Both the position numbers and the translations under genes were made by a program. 62,611 nucleotides of DNA from Candidatus Galloscillospira stercoripullorum (GTDB taxonomy: Bacteria > Bacillota > Clostridia > Oscillospirales > Oscillospiraceae). The notes under the pieces are model-generated. The model was not told where the DNA came from and ran no database searches. It was given only the letters and a program-made list of their open reading frames with translations. This document shows positions 24,940 to 34,917 of the stretch, piece by piece. The stretch lies in the NCBI GenBank assembly GCA_018715695.1, contig DVLB01000089.1, forward strand, positions 1 through 62,611, in the 5' to 3' direction. The number at the start of each line of letters is the position of its first letter. The stretch's first letter is position 1.

Positions 24940-25658
24940 GCGGAAAAACGATCCTTTCCCTCCAGGGCCTCAAGGTGCGCTACGGTCCCATTGAGGCTCT
25001 CAAGGGCATCAACATCGACGTGCCCGAGGGCTCCGTGGTGGCTCTGCTGGGCGCCAACGGCGCCGGCAAGACCACGACCCTCCAGACCATCTCCGGTCTG
25101 GTGGAGGCCTCTGAGGGCAAGATCATCTATGAAGGCAAGGACATTACCCGCATGGAGCCGGAGAAGATTGCCGGCATGGGTATTGCTCAGTCTCCCGAGG
25201 GCCGTCAGATCTTCCCGGATCTGACGGTGCTGGAGAACCTGCGGGTGGGTGCCTTCACGGTGAAGGAACGCAAGGTCATCCAGCAGTGCTTCGAGCGTGT
25301 CTACCGGCACTTCCCGCTGCTCAAAGAGCGCGCCAAGCAGCTGGCGGGTACCCTGTCGGGCGGCGAGCTGCAGATGCTGGCCATTGCCCGGGCCCTCATG
25401 TCCAACCCCAAGGTGCTGCTGCTGGATGAGCCCTCCCTGGGCCTGGCCCCCCTCATCGTGCAGAACATCTTCTCCATCATCAACGAGATCAAGAAGGAGG
25501 GCACCACGGTGGTCATCGTGGAGCAAAACGCCCTCCAGACCCTGAAGATCGCCGACTACGGCTATGTCCTGGAGATCGGCGAGATCAATATCTCCGGTGA
25601 GGCCAGTGTCCTCATCAAGGACCAGCGCCTGGTGGAGGCCTACCTGGGCACCCAGTAA
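24936..25658 (+). CDS. livF: LIV-type ABC importer ATPase F, system 1
   Basis: The 240-residue ATPase has GANGAGKTTTL (Walker A), LSGGELQMLAIARAL (signature) and VLLLDEPSLGLAP (Walker B), all normal for LivF. It starts by ATGA overlap with livG after AAGGAGGAG. It is the last energy subunit of the first importer. Confidence 0.93.
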   Translation: MSGKTILSLQGLKVRYGPIEALKGINIDVPEGSVVALLGANGAGKTTTLQTISGLVEASEGKIIYEGKDITRMEPEKIAGMGIAQSPEGRQIFPDLTVLENLRVGAFTVKERKVIQQCFERVYRHFPLLKERAKQLAGTLSGGELQMLAIARALMSNPKVLLLDEPSLGLAPLIVQNIFSIINEIKKEGTTVVIVEQNALQTLKIADYGYVLEIGEINISGEASVLIKDQRLVEAYLGTQ

Positions 25659-25722
25659 GGTCTGATATGGTATTTCCGCGCTCTGTGCGCGCAATACGAA
25701 ATCAAAATTAGGAGGTAAACCA

Positions 25723-26994
25723 ATGAAAAAGCGACTGCTTTCCCTGCTCCTTGCCGGCGCCATGGTGTTTGCTCTGGCCGCCTGCAACAACAACGACAAC
25801 CCTTCTGGCGGAAACACCGATCCCACTGACAATCCCGGCACCACCGTCGAGAATGCTCAGGGCGTGACCGACACCGAGGTTCTGGTGGCCAACACCGCCG
25901 CTGTGTCCGGCGCCTACGCCAGCGTGGGCCTGCCCTTCCTGGCCGCTATCGAGGCTTACTTCGAGATGGTCAACTCCGAGGGCGGCATCGACGGCCGCAA
26001 GATCACCTTCCTGCATGAGGACGACGAGTTCGATCCCCAGAAGGGCCGCGCCTACCTGCAGCAGATGGTGGAGGACGAGAAGGTCTTCGCCATCGTGGGC
26101 CACTTCGGCACCCCCGTGGTGTCTGCCACTCTGGACGACCTGAAGAGCTACGGCATCCCCTCCGTGTACTTCGCCACCGGTATCGGCCAGCTCTTCGCCG
26201 AGAACGCCACCACCAATGAGGAAGGCTACAACATCTTCCCCATCCAGCCCCTGTACATCACCGAGGGCCAGGTCATGGTGGCCCGCGGCGTCGGTAACTT
26301 CGACGCCAAGAAGATCGGCGTGATCTACACCAACGACGACGCCGGCATGAACATGCTGGAGGGCGCCGAGGCCAAGGCCGCTGAGCTGGGCGTGGAGCTG
26401 GTCTCCGCTCAGGTCACCCCCGGTGCCACCGACGTGTCCGCCGCTGTCACCTCCATCAAGGGCGAGGGCGTTGACTTTGTCATCGTGGCCGCCATCCAGG
26501 CCACCATGCCCACCATCGTCAAGGAGATGGCCAACCAGAACATGACCGTGCCCGCCATCACCACCTACGTCTGCGCCGCCGTCAGCATCACCGAGCAGAT
26601 CGCTGCCGACATCGCCGGCAAGTTCGACGTGTACGCCAGCAGCTGGAAGATCCGCGATGAGGACCACGCCGACGACGTGGCTGCCTTCACCGAGTGGATG
26701 CCCGAGGAGTACGTGGAGAACACCGACGCCGAGTCCGGCTGGGTGGCCGCCCACGTGTTCTGCGAAGGCCTGCGCCGCCTGGAGGGCGAGGCTGTGACCT
26801 GGGAGTCCTACATGGCGGCCCTGGAAGAGGCCCCCATCGAGATCCCCTTCGGCGGCAGCATCGACTTCTCCAACGGCCAGCGTATGGGCGTGCAGTCCAT
26901 GCTGCTGTCCAAGTGCAACCCCGACGTGGAGGGCGGCTGGGAGGTCGTCTATCCCATGGAGGATATGGCTACTATCGTGGCTAACGCTCAGTAA
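25723..26994 (+). CDS. LIV-type substrate-binding lipoprotein, system 1
   Basis: The 423-residue protein has a lipoprotein signal (MKKRLLSLLLAGAMVFALAA-C, Cys21), an acidic linker, then the type-1 periplasmic-binding fold (Peripla_BP_6/LivJ). It captures the substrate outside the cell for LivHMGF. Codons are strongly biased to C/G-ending forms, more than for its permeases, as expected for a highly made binding protein. It has AGGAGGT before the ATG. It is related to the binding protein at 30965 (both share GVTDTEVL-like and GHFGTP blocks), so the two importers arose from a common cassette. Confidence 0.92.
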   Translation: MKKRLLSLLLAGAMVFALAACNNNDNPSGGNTDPTDNPGTTVENAQGVTDTEVLVANTAAVSGAYASVGLPFLAAIEAYFEMVNSEGGIDGRKITFLHEDDEFDPQKGRAYLQQMVEDEKVFAIVGHFGTPVVSATLDDLKSYGIPSVYFATGIGQLFAENATTNEEGYNIFPIQPLYITEGQVMVARGVGNFDAKKIGVIYTNDDAGMNMLEGAEAKAAELGVELVSAQVTPGATDVSAAVTSIKGEGVDFVIVAAIQATMPTIVKEMANQNMTVPAITTYVCAAVSITEQIAADIAGKFDVYASSWKIRDEDHADDVAAFTEWMPEEYVENTDAESGWVAAHVFCEGLRRLEGEAVTWESYMAALEEAPIEIPFGGSIDFSNGQRMGVQSMLLSKCNPDVEGGWEVVYPMEDMATIVANAQ

Positions 26995-27034
26995 GACTAC
27001 TGGCACTGTAAGCTCAAAAAGACTGTGTACGACA

Positions 27035-27063
27035 CCCCCGGGGGAGCTCTCGTCCCCCGGGGG
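27035..27063 (+). terminator. GC hairpin between the two importer cassettes
   Basis: The stem CCCCCGGGGGA/TCCCCCGGGGG lies 40 bases after the binding-protein stop. No T-run follows, so it may protect the upstream mRNA or slow polymerase without fully stopping it. Confidence 0.5.
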
Positions 27064-27160
27064 CGTATGCGGCAGGACGGATCCATGGGCCCCGGGGCGT
27101 CCGGGGGCACGGGGATGTGTCCCGCGGCAGCGGAACACGATATTCGAGGACGGAGGTAAA

Positions 27161-27238
27161 ATGCCAATGAAAAGACTGAATCCAGGCACAGGGAAGCGCC
27201 TCACCGCTGTGCTGACAGCAGGAGGTGAGGAGAAATGA
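27161..27238 (+). CDS. 25-residue leader peptide coupled to livH2
   Basis: A short frame (MPMKRLNPGTGKRLTAVLTA...) starts after a very good GGAGGT. It ends in TGA overlapping the next ATG (ATGA). Its own end contains the GGAGGTGAGGAG ribosome site of livH2. It is basic and has no known family. Translational coupling of the second permease is the likely role. Confidence 0.5.
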   Translation: MPMKRLNPGTGKRLTAVLTAGGEEK

Positions 27239-28173
27239 TGCTGGCCGCCTTTTTCTCCACGCTGTGCGGTACGCTCCTCAGCGTGTGCATCACGGCCATC
27301 GCGGCGTTTGCCGTTACGCTGATCTTCAAGACCTCCACCACTACAAACTTTGCCCAGGGCTCTATCGCCGCGCTGGGCTGCTACATCACCGCCGACCTGT
27401 TCGGCAAGTATGACCTGCCGGTCTGGCTGGGTCTGTTCCCCGGTATGGTGGTGGGCGTGCTGGTGGGTCTGTTCGTGGACATCGTGATCTTCCGCAAGGG
27501 CAAGAACGTCAACGCCCTGGGTAAGCAGATCATCACCATGGGTCTTGTGTCCCTGATCTTCGGCGCTATCCCGCTGATCTTCGGCACCCCCGAGACCATT
27601 CCCTTTGAGCCCTTCTATAACACCCAGAAGGCGGGCGTGGCGCCCAACTTCATCATCCCTGCCTTCGGCGGCGAGATCGTCATCACCAAGCACTCCATCA
27701 TTTGCCTCATCATCACGGTAGTGGTGCTGGGCGCCCTGTTCCTGCTGCTCAAGTACAGCAAGTGGGGCCTGGGTGTGCGTGCCACCGCTTCCAACGAGTT
27801 CACCGCTGAGCTCATGGGTATCAACAGCCATGTGATCACCGCCGCTTCCTGGGCCATTGCGGGCGCCCTGGGCGTGCTGGCCGCGGTGATGTATGCCGGT
27901 GGCGGCACCATGATCTCCTCCGGCTTCATGACCACTGTGCAGGTCAACGCCTTCCTGGCCGGCATTCTGGGCGGCTTCTCCACCTTCTACGGCCCGGTCA
28001 TCGGCGCAGTGTGCATCCCTGTAGTCTCCAGCTGCATTGGCTTTTTGGCCAACTTCCCCGGCCTTGCCAACATCTCCCGGTGGAACATGGTCATTGTCTA
28101 TGTGCTGATGCTCATTGTCATCCTTATCCGGCCCCAGGGCCTGACCGGCAAGCCCGTGGTCAAGAAAGTGTAA
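27235..28173 (+). CDS. livH: LIV-type ABC importer permease H, system 2
   Basis: The 312-residue LivH-type permease has about eight helices (FKTSTTTNFAQGSIAALGCY, later GGFSTFYGPVIGA). It is homologous to the permease at 22131 but clearly diverged, so the duplication is old or came by separate transfer. The start is one of two adjacent ATGs (27235/27238) after GGAGGTGAGGAG. It ends in KPVVKKV, close to the KKTIKKV end of copy 1. Confidence 0.9.
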   Translation: MMLAAFFSTLCGTLLSVCITAIAAFAVTLIFKTSTTTNFAQGSIAALGCYITADLFGKYDLPVWLGLFPGMVVGVLVGLFVDIVIFRKGKNVNALGKQIITMGLVSLIFGAIPLIFGTPETIPFEPFYNTQKAGVAPNFIIPAFGGEIVITKHSIICLIITVVVLGALFLLLKYSKWGLGVRATASNEFTAELMGINSHVITAASWAIAGALGVLAAVMYAGGGTMISSGFMTTVQVNAFLAGILGGFSTFYGPVIGAVCIPVVSSCIGFLANFPGLANISRWNMVIVYVLMLIVILIRPQGLTGKPVVKKV

Positions 28174-28189
28174 GGGGGCCAGAGAGAAT

Positions 28190-29209
28190 ATGAAGAAAAA
28201 GAATCCTGTGGTGGATTTCCTGCGAAATCCCCTTTCCCAGATCATCATCTTTGTGGTGATCGTGGCGCTCATCGAGTTTTTGTCCATGGCAGGCCTGATC
28301 TCCTCGTCCTTCGTGCAGGCGGTGGGCAATACCATGATCTATGCCATCATCGCCATCGGCTTCTGCCTGCTGCTGGGTTATTCCGGCCTTGCCTCTCTGG
28401 GCACCGGCGGCTTCATCGGCATCGGCGCCTATGTGGCCTTCTATGTGATCCAGGAGTTTAACCTGCCCTATATCGTGGCTCTGCTGGCCGCCATTGTGGC
28501 CTCCATCGTCATCGGCGTGGTGGTGGGCTTCATCTCTCTGCGCATCGAGGGCATCTACCTGGCCATCCTGACCCTGGGCCTGTCGGAGATCATCCGCAAC
28601 CTGCTCATGGTCATCAAGTCCACCGTAAAGATCGACGTGGACCATGTCCGCCTCTTCGGTCTGAAGATTGGGGACCAGGGCGCCTACTTCCTGATCCTGT
28701 TCACCTTCGCGCTGCTCATGTGGCTGCTCTCCAACCTCATTAACAGCCCCACGGGCCGGGCCATGCTGGCCATGAAGAACTCCACCTCGGCGGCTCAGGC
28801 CATGGGCATCTCCCTGATGAAGTTCCGTCTGCTGGCCTTCGTCATCTCCATCATCTTCGCCGGCATCGGCGGTGTGCTGTACATGATGTTCATCCGCACC
28901 ATCACTACCTCCACCTCCACGCTGCTCACGCTGACCACCTCCCTGAATATTCTGGGCGCGGTGATCATCGGCGGCGCAAAGAGTCTGTGGGGGACTACCT
29001 TCGGCGTGTTCATTATCTATGGCCTCCAGGCCATGTTCCTGAGCAAGATCCCCTTCTTTGTGGAGAATCCCGCCTTTATCATCCTGGTGACCGGTGTGCT
29101 CATCATCGTGGTGGTTATGTTCTTCCCCGGCGGCTTTGCTCAGATTGCCAGTCAGGTGACTGCCAAGATTAAGAGCAAGCGGGCCCAGGGCGGAAAGGAG
29201 GCGGCCTAA
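28190..29209 (+). CDS. livM: LIV-type ABC importer permease M, system 2
   Basis: The 339-residue LivM-type permease has GYSGLASLGTGGFIGIGAY and the RIEGIYLAILTLGLSE loop. It starts after GGGGGCCAGAGAG and overlaps livG2 by one base (TAATG). It is homologous to the permease at 23022. Confidence 0.9.
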   Translation: MKKKNPVVDFLRNPLSQIIIFVVIVALIEFLSMAGLISSSFVQAVGNTMIYAIIAIGFCLLLGYSGLASLGTGGFIGIGAYVAFYVIQEFNLPYIVALLAAIVASIVIGVVVGFISLRIEGIYLAILTLGLSEIIRNLLMVIKSTVKIDVDHVRLFGLKIGDQGAYFLILFTFALLMWLLSNLINSPTGRAMLAMKNSTSAAQAMGISLMKFRLLAFVISIIFAGIGGVLYMMFIRTITTSTSTLLTLTTSLNILGAVIIGGAKSLWGTTFGVFIIYGLQAMFLSKIPFFVENPAFIILVTGVLIIVVVMFFPGGFAQIASQVTAKIKSKRAQGGKEAA

Positions 29210-30174
29210 TGCCTGTCAGCTACAGTCATGTGGATCGTCTGCGCCGGAAGGTGCAGCTCTATGAGAGCCTGGCCCAGATGGAGCCCAAGAAGGCTGCCGC
29301 CCATGAAAAGCGGGCCGCGGCCTTCCGGGAGAAGCTCTCCCAGGCGGAGAAGGACCTGCCCCAGACCGGCCTGAAGCTGCCTGAGGGCGTGGTGCTGGAC
29401 GTGAAGGACCTGTGCATGTACTTCGGCGGCGTCAAGGCCGTGGACGGCCTGAGCTTCCAGGTAAAGAAGGGTGAGATCTTCGGCCTTATCGGCCCCAACG
29501 GCGCCGGCAAGACCACTGTCTTCAACTGCATCACCCAGTTTTACAAGCCCACCGCTGGCACGCTGCACTTTGAGAACAAGTCGGGCCAGACGGTGGACCT
29601 GAACAAGGAGAAAGTCCACGACGTGATCCTCCAGGGCATCGTGCGTACCTTCCAGAACGTGGAGGTCATCCGGGAGCTGAGCGTGCTGGATAACCTGCTC
29701 ATCGCCGGCCATCGTCAGTACACCGCCAACCTGGCCGAGCAGACCCTGCACCTGCCCATCCTCCGCCAGGAGGAGCGGGTGATCCGCGCCCGGGCCATGA
29801 AGGTGCTGGAGTTCATGGGCCTGACGGCCTACAAGGACTGGTACGCCATGGGGCTGCCCTACGGCGTGCTCAAGAAGATCGAGATCGCCCGCACCCTGAT
29901 GTGCGATCCCCAGCTCATCATTCTGGACGAGCCGGCCGCCGGCCTCAATGATTCCGAGACCGCGGAGCTTGCAAAGCTCATCCGGCGCATCCAGGAGGAG
30001 TACAAGTGTACCATCCTGCTGGTGGAGCACGATATGGGCCTGGTCATGGATATCTGCGACACCATCTGCGCCATCTCCTTCGGCAAACTGCTGGCTCTGG
30101 GTACCCCGGATGAGGTGCAGGCCAACAAGGACGTCCAGGCGGCCTACCTGGGCGACAGCGGAGAGGAGGAGTAA
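29209..30174 (+). CDS. livG: LIV-type ABC importer ATPase G, system 2, with N-terminal extension
   Basis: The 321-residue ATPase has GPNGAGKTT (Walker A), LPYGVLKKIEIARTL (signature) and LIILDEPAAGLN (Walker B). Compared with normal LivG it carries about 60 extra N-terminal residues, rich in Lys, Glu and Ala and likely helical (LRRKVQLYESLAQMEPKKAA). AAGGAGG precedes the ATG at 29209 directly, so the extension is translated. Its role is unknown; it might pair with the LivM or LivF tail. Confidence 0.9.
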   Translation: MPVSYSHVDRLRRKVQLYESLAQMEPKKAAAHEKRAAAFREKLSQAEKDLPQTGLKLPEGVVLDVKDLCMYFGGVKAVDGLSFQVKKGEIFGLIGPNGAGKTTVFNCITQFYKPTAGTLHFENKSGQTVDLNKEKVHDVILQGIVRTFQNVEVIRELSVLDNLLIAGHRQYTANLAEQTLHLPILRQEERVIRARAMKVLEFMGLTAYKDWYAMGLPYGVLKKIEIARTLMCDPQLIILDEPAAGLNDSETAELAKLIRRIQEEYKCTILLVEHDMGLVMDICDTICAISFGKLLALGTPDEVQANKDVQAAYLGDSGEEE

Positions 30175-30176
30175 GC

Positions 30177-30893
<717 letters not shown>

Positions 30894-30964
30894 GGCGTTT
30901 CAAGCAAGTCAGCAAATACCCTTCACATATGCCCCACAAATTGCAATGAAAAGGAGAGAAACAC

Positions 30965-32332
30965 ATGAAGAACCTGACCAAGAAGCTCCTCGCGCTCCTG
31001 GCCTGCGGCGCCATGATCTTTGCCCTGGCCGCCTGCAACAACGACGAGGGCAGCACCAACCCCACTCCCACCCAGGGCAGCGAGACTGAGCAGGGCGGCG
31101 AGACCACTGGCACCGTCCAGGGTGTCACCGACACCGAGATCCTCATCGGCAACACCGCCACCACCGCCGGTGCCTATGCTGACGTGGGCATCCCCTTCAA
31201 TGCCGGCCTCAATGCCGCTCTGAAGGAGTACAACGACGCCGGCGGCTTTGAGGGTCGTACCGTGCGCCTCATCAACTACAACGATGACTTCGACGCCGCC
31301 AACGGTCTGACCTACACCAAGACCCTGGTGGAGACCGACAAGGTCTTCGCTCTGGTGGGCCACTTCGGCACCCCCACCGTGGGCGCCACTCTGGACTACA
31401 TCAAGGAAGTGGGCATCCCCATGGTCTACGCCGCCACCGGCATCTCCGAGCTCTATCAGGAGGGCGCCACCGGCAACGACGCCGTGGTCTTCTCCGTGCA
31501 GCCTATCTATGACGCCGAGGGCCGCGTGCTGCTGGCCCGCGCTGTGGCCTCCACTGAGGACGGCATCGGCCTGGGCGGCACCAAGATCGGCTGCATCGCC
31601 ACCACCGACGACGCCGGCGAGGGCCTGAAGGCCGGCGTGGAGCGCCAGGCTCAGGAGATCAGCGGCGTGGAGATCGTCTATCAGGACGTGGACGCTGCCG
31701 CCACCGATTACTCTGCCGCCGTCAACGTGCTCAAGAACAATGGCTGCGACGTGGTCATCATCGCCTCCAACCAGGACCCCATGGCCAAGGTCATGACCGC
31801 CATGCGTGACGCCAACTACAACGCCAAGGTCATCACCTCCTACGTCAGCGCCTCCGCCGTCACTCTGGGCGAGCTGGTGGCCAACGGTTCCGTCACTGCT
31901 GACCGTCCCATCTACGCCACTTCCTGGCTGGACCTGACCACCGAGCAGGGCCTGGCCGAGTACAACGCCTTTGCTGAGGTCATGCTGGCTTGGGAGGCTG
32001 AGAACGGCATTGCTGCCGAGGATACTTACTCCCTCAACTCCTACGCTATGGCCGGCTATGTGGCCGCCAAGACCTTCATCCACGGTCTGGACCAGATCGA
32101 GGCCCAGGGCCTTGACCTGACCTGGGAGAACTATGTCACTGCCATGGAGAGCGCCCCCCTGCACATCCCCATGGGCGGCGACATCGACTTCGCCGGCGGC
32201 GACCGTCTGGGCGTTACCGCTCTGGCTCTGAACACCATCTCCCTGGAGGTCAATCCCGATACCGGCCTCTATGATCTGCTGACTGCGACTCCCATCATGT
32301 CCCTGGATGACGTGATGGCTCACGTGGGCTAA
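30965..32332 (+). CDS. LIV-type substrate-binding lipoprotein, system 2
   Basis: The 455-residue lipoprotein has signal MKNLTKKLLALLACGAMIFA and lipobox ALAAC (Cys24), a Thr/Gln/Pro-rich linker, then the type-1 periplasmic-binding fold. It is a homologue of the protein at 25723, but residues around the ligand cleft differ, so a second related ligand is likely. It shows the same strong codon bias. AAGGAG precedes the ATG. A hairpin terminator follows at 32367. Confidence 0.92.
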   Translation: MKNLTKKLLALLACGAMIFALAACNNDEGSTNPTPTQGSETEQGGETTGTVQGVTDTEILIGNTATTAGAYADVGIPFNAGLNAALKEYNDAGGFEGRTVRLINYNDDFDAANGLTYTKTLVETDKVFALVGHFGTPTVGATLDYIKEVGIPMVYAATGISELYQEGATGNDAVVFSVQPIYDAEGRVLLARAVASTEDGIGLGGTKIGCIATTDDAGEGLKAGVERQAQEISGVEIVYQDVDAAATDYSAAVNVLKNNGCDVVIIASNQDPMAKVMTAMRDANYNAKVITSYVSASAVTLGELVANGSVTADRPIYATSWLDLTTEQGLAEYNAFAEVMLAWEAENGIAAEDTYSLNSYAMAGYVAAKTFIHGLDQIEAQGLDLTWENYVTAMESAPLHIPMGGDIDFAGGDRLGVTALALNTISLEVNPDTGLYDLLTATPIMSLDDVMAHVG

Positions 32333-32366
32333 TCCGCGGCAAACCGAATAGAAACAGCCAACGCCC

Positions 32367-32400
32367 ATGCGGGGGAGAAGGGCGACCTTCTCCCCCGCAT
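32367..32400 (+). terminator. hairpin after the second importer
   Basis: The 15-base perfect stem ATGCGGGGGAGAAGG with loop GCGA has only a weak CTCTC tail, so it may be a partial stop. Confidence 0.6.
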
Positions 32401-32467
32401 CTCTCACCGGGCGCTTACTCAGCGGCCGAGGGTGCGGATCATTCGTGCGGCCAGCGCCGCGCAGCCG

Positions 32468-32499
32468 TGTGAAAGCGGCCGGGTTCGGCCGTTTTCACA
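32468..32499. promoter_or_regulatory. inverted repeat in the leader of the CoA-transferase gene
   Basis: TGTGAAAGCGGCC and GGCCGTTTTCACA pair around GGGTTC with one mismatch. It lies in the gene-free stretch 32401-32610 before the CoA-transferase. It could be an operator or an RNA hairpin. Confidence 0.45.
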
Positions 32500-32623
32500 T
32501 GGTTCAGGAAGCCAACTGGACCACCGGGTGGTTCCCGGTATCCCCCGCCAAGATCGCAGAGGACCATGAGCCGGCGAGACGGCTCGATATTATATGCCCC
32601 TACGGGCTAGAGGAGGAATTGAC

Positions 32624-33934
32624 ATGAACATCGAGGAGAAGTACATTTCTGTCGAACAGGCGCTTTCCTATGTCAAGTCGGGTGACGTGATCGTGACCGG
32701 CCTGGGCTCTGCGGAAGCAGGCGCTTTCATGGGCCAGCTGCACACCATCGCCGACCGGGTGAAGGACGTGACCGTCACCAACTGTCTGCCCACGCACCCT
32801 TCGGAGATCTATAAGCCTGAGTACCGCAACTCCTTCCTGGTGGACGGCTGGTTCTATGCCCCCGCCCTGCGCAAGGCCCACTCCAACGGCAATATGTCCT
32901 TCATTCCCAACCACCTCCACCTGGCGGCCACCAAGCGGCTCTATCACGTCAAGCCCAACATCTATGTTGGCGCGGCCACCCTGCCGGACAAGCACGGCTA
33001 TGTCTCCCTCTCTCTGTCCAACACCTATGAAAAGCGCATGATCGAGGCTGCCGACCTGGTGATCCTGGAGGTCAACCCCAACATGCCCTATACCTTCGGC
33101 GACGTGCAGCTGCCGGTGAGCGATGTGGACTACATGATCAAGGTGGACTACAAGCCCCCTGTCATGCCCGACGCCCCCTTCTCCGAGAAGGACGCCATCA
33201 TCGGCAAATACATCGCCGACATGGTGCCCGACGGATCTTGCATCCAGCTGGGTATCGGCGGCATTCCCAACGCTGTGGCCGAGGCCCTCAAGACCAAGAA
33301 CGATCTGGGCATCCACACCGAGATGCTCACCACCGGTATGATGAAGCTGGCCAAGCTGGGTGTCATCAACGGCAAGTGCAAGCAGTACGAGAAGGGCAAG
33401 ATCGTCACCACCTTCGCCATGGGCGAGCCGGAGCTCTATGAGTTCATGGACTACAACCCCGCCATCGCCATCATGGACGGTGCCTGGACCAACGATCCCT
33501 ATGTCATTGCCCGCAATGACAACCAGGTGTCCATCAACACCACCCTGGAGGTGGACCTGACCGGTCAGTGCGCCAGCGAGTCTCTGGGCTCCAAGCAGTT
33601 CTCCGGCACCGGCGGCCAGGCGGATACCGCCATCGGCGCCCAGATGTCCAAGAACGGCAAGAGCATCATCGCTCTGTACTCCACCGCCATGGTCAAGGGC
33701 CCCGACGGGGAGAAGCATGAGGTCTCCAAGATCGTGCCCCAGCTGATGCCGGGCGCCGCCGTTTCCCTGTCCCGCAACGACGTGGACCGGGTGGTCACCG
33801 AGTACGGCGTGGCCGAGCTGCGGGGCACCAACATCCGGGAGCGTGTGGAGCGGCTCATCGCCATTGCCCACCCCAAGTTCCGGGACGAGCTCAAGGCCCA
33901 GGCCCGTGAGATCGGCATCGTTTATGACCGCTAA
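32624..33934 (+). CDS. acetyl-CoA-dependent CoA-transferase (4-hydroxybutyrate/butyryl-CoA type)
   Basis: The 436-residue family I CoA-transferase resembles 4-hydroxybutyrate and butyryl-CoA:acetate CoA-transferases. Visible are GIGGIPNAVAEAL, the HTEMLTTGMM block with the active-site Glu, VDLTGQCASESLG and the GGQADTAIGA loop. It would activate an imported carboxylate by taking CoA from acetyl-CoA or butyryl-CoA. The ATG at 32624 follows GAGGAGG. It lies downstream of two importers and is followed by a hydrolase gene after 22 bases. Simple butyrate production is an alternative role. Confidence 0.88.
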   Translation: MNIEEKYISVEQALSYVKSGDVIVTGLGSAEAGAFMGQLHTIADRVKDVTVTNCLPTHPSEIYKPEYRNSFLVDGWFYAPALRKAHSNGNMSFIPNHLHLAATKRLYHVKPNIYVGAATLPDKHGYVSLSLSNTYEKRMIEAADLVILEVNPNMPYTFGDVQLPVSDVDYMIKVDYKPPVMPDAPFSEKDAIIGKYIADMVPDGSCIQLGIGGIPNAVAEALKTKNDLGIHTEMLTTGMMKLAKLGVINGKCKQYEKGKIVTTFAMGEPELYEFMDYNPAIAIMDGAWTNDPYVIARNDNQVSINTTLEVDLTGQCASESLGSKQFSGTGGQADTAIGAQMSKNGKSIIALYSTAMVKGPDGEKHEVSKIVPQLMPGAAVSLSRNDVDRVVTEYGVAELRGTNIRERVERLIAIAHPKFRDELKAQAREIGIVYDR

Positions 33935-33956
33935 ATCGTGACAGGAGGCGTGCCCC

Positions 33957-34775
33957 ATGTCTTATTTTACCTTTGAAGGCAAGCAGATCTACTATGAGAT
34001 CCACGGTGAGGGCAAGCCCTTTATCGTGCTCAACGGCATCATGATGTCCACCGCCAGCTGGAAGGCATTCGTACCGGCTTTTTCGGCTGCCAACCAGCTC
34101 ATCCTCATGGACTTCCTGGATCAGGGCCAGTCTGAGCGGATGACGGGGGAGTACAGCCAGGGTATCCAGGCTGAGGTCGTACTGGCACTGATGGACCATC
34201 TGGGCCTGGAGAAGGCCACTGTCATGGGCATTTCCTACGGCAGCGAGGTGGCCCTGCGTTTCGCGGTGAAGTACCCCGAGCGTCTGGAGCGTCTGGAGCT
34301 GTTCAATGTGACGGCCCGGACCGGCGCATGGCTCCAGGATATCGGCGACGGCTGGAATCTGGCTGCCCGCAACTGCGGAGAGGCCTATTATCTCACCACC
34401 ATCCCGGTCATCTATTCTCCTGAATTCTATATTAAGCAGAAGGAATGGATGGCCCATCGCCGGGAGGTCCTCACCCCTGTCTTCGGGAATCCTGCCTTCT
34501 ATGAGGCCATGATTCGCCTGACCAACAGCTCCCGGGATTACGACGTGTCCGATCAGCTCCATAAGATCACCGTGCCCACGCTGGTGGTCTCCTGTGAGAA
34601 CGACTATCTCATCCCCATGCCCGAGCAGCGGTTCCTGGCGGAGCATATTCCCAACTGCGAGTATGTGGTCATCCCCAACTGTGGTCACGCCTCCATGTAT
34701 GAGAAGCCCATGCTGTTCGCCTCTCTGGCGCTGGGCTTCCTGAATAACCCCACCACGGAATATCCCATCGGCTAA
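33957..34775 (+). CDS. alpha/beta-hydrolase (second in the locus)
   Basis: The 272-residue alpha/beta-hydrolase has nucleophile GISYGSE, acid Asp in SCENDYL and His in NCGHASM. It has the same length as, and is related to, the hydrolase at 19242. AGGAGGCG precedes the ATG, and it follows the CoA-transferase by 22 bases. It likely cleaves an ester, thioester or C-C bond in the pathway; the substrate is unknown. Confidence 0.83.
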   Translation: MSYFTFEGKQIYYEIHGEGKPFIVLNGIMMSTASWKAFVPAFSAANQLILMDFLDQGQSERMTGEYSQGIQAEVVLALMDHLGLEKATVMGISYGSEVALRFAVKYPERLERLELFNVTARTGAWLQDIGDGWNLAARNCGEAYYLTTIPVIYSPEFYIKQKEWMAHRREVLTPVFGNPAFYEAMIRLTNSSRDYDVSDQLHKITVPTLVVSCENDYLIPMPEQRFLAEHIPNCEYVVIPNCGHASMYEKPMLFASLALGFLNNPTTEYPIG

Positions 34776-34782
34776 AAAAAGC

Positions 34783-34811
34783 TTGCAAAAAAGTGGAAAA
34801 GGTGGTATTGT
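34783..34811 (+). promoter_or_regulatory. promoter of the TetR regulator gene
   Basis: TTGCAA (34783-34788) and TATTGT (34806-34811) have a 17-base spacer. Confidence 0.5.
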
Positions 34812-34917
34812 ACCAACTGTTGGAAAATTATGGGCTCGATCGGGTCGAGACCGGGGATTCTCCGTCGAGACAGGAAGAGAACGGCAGAGTATTTCCGGAG
34901 AAGAGGAGGCAAATGGT

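Noticed and set aside
25708-28335. 875-codon open frame on the minus strand opposite the binding protein and livH2
   Set aside because: Same cause: the strongly C/G-ending codons of the plus-strand genes keep the complementary frame open. It crosses two real genes and an intergenic region.
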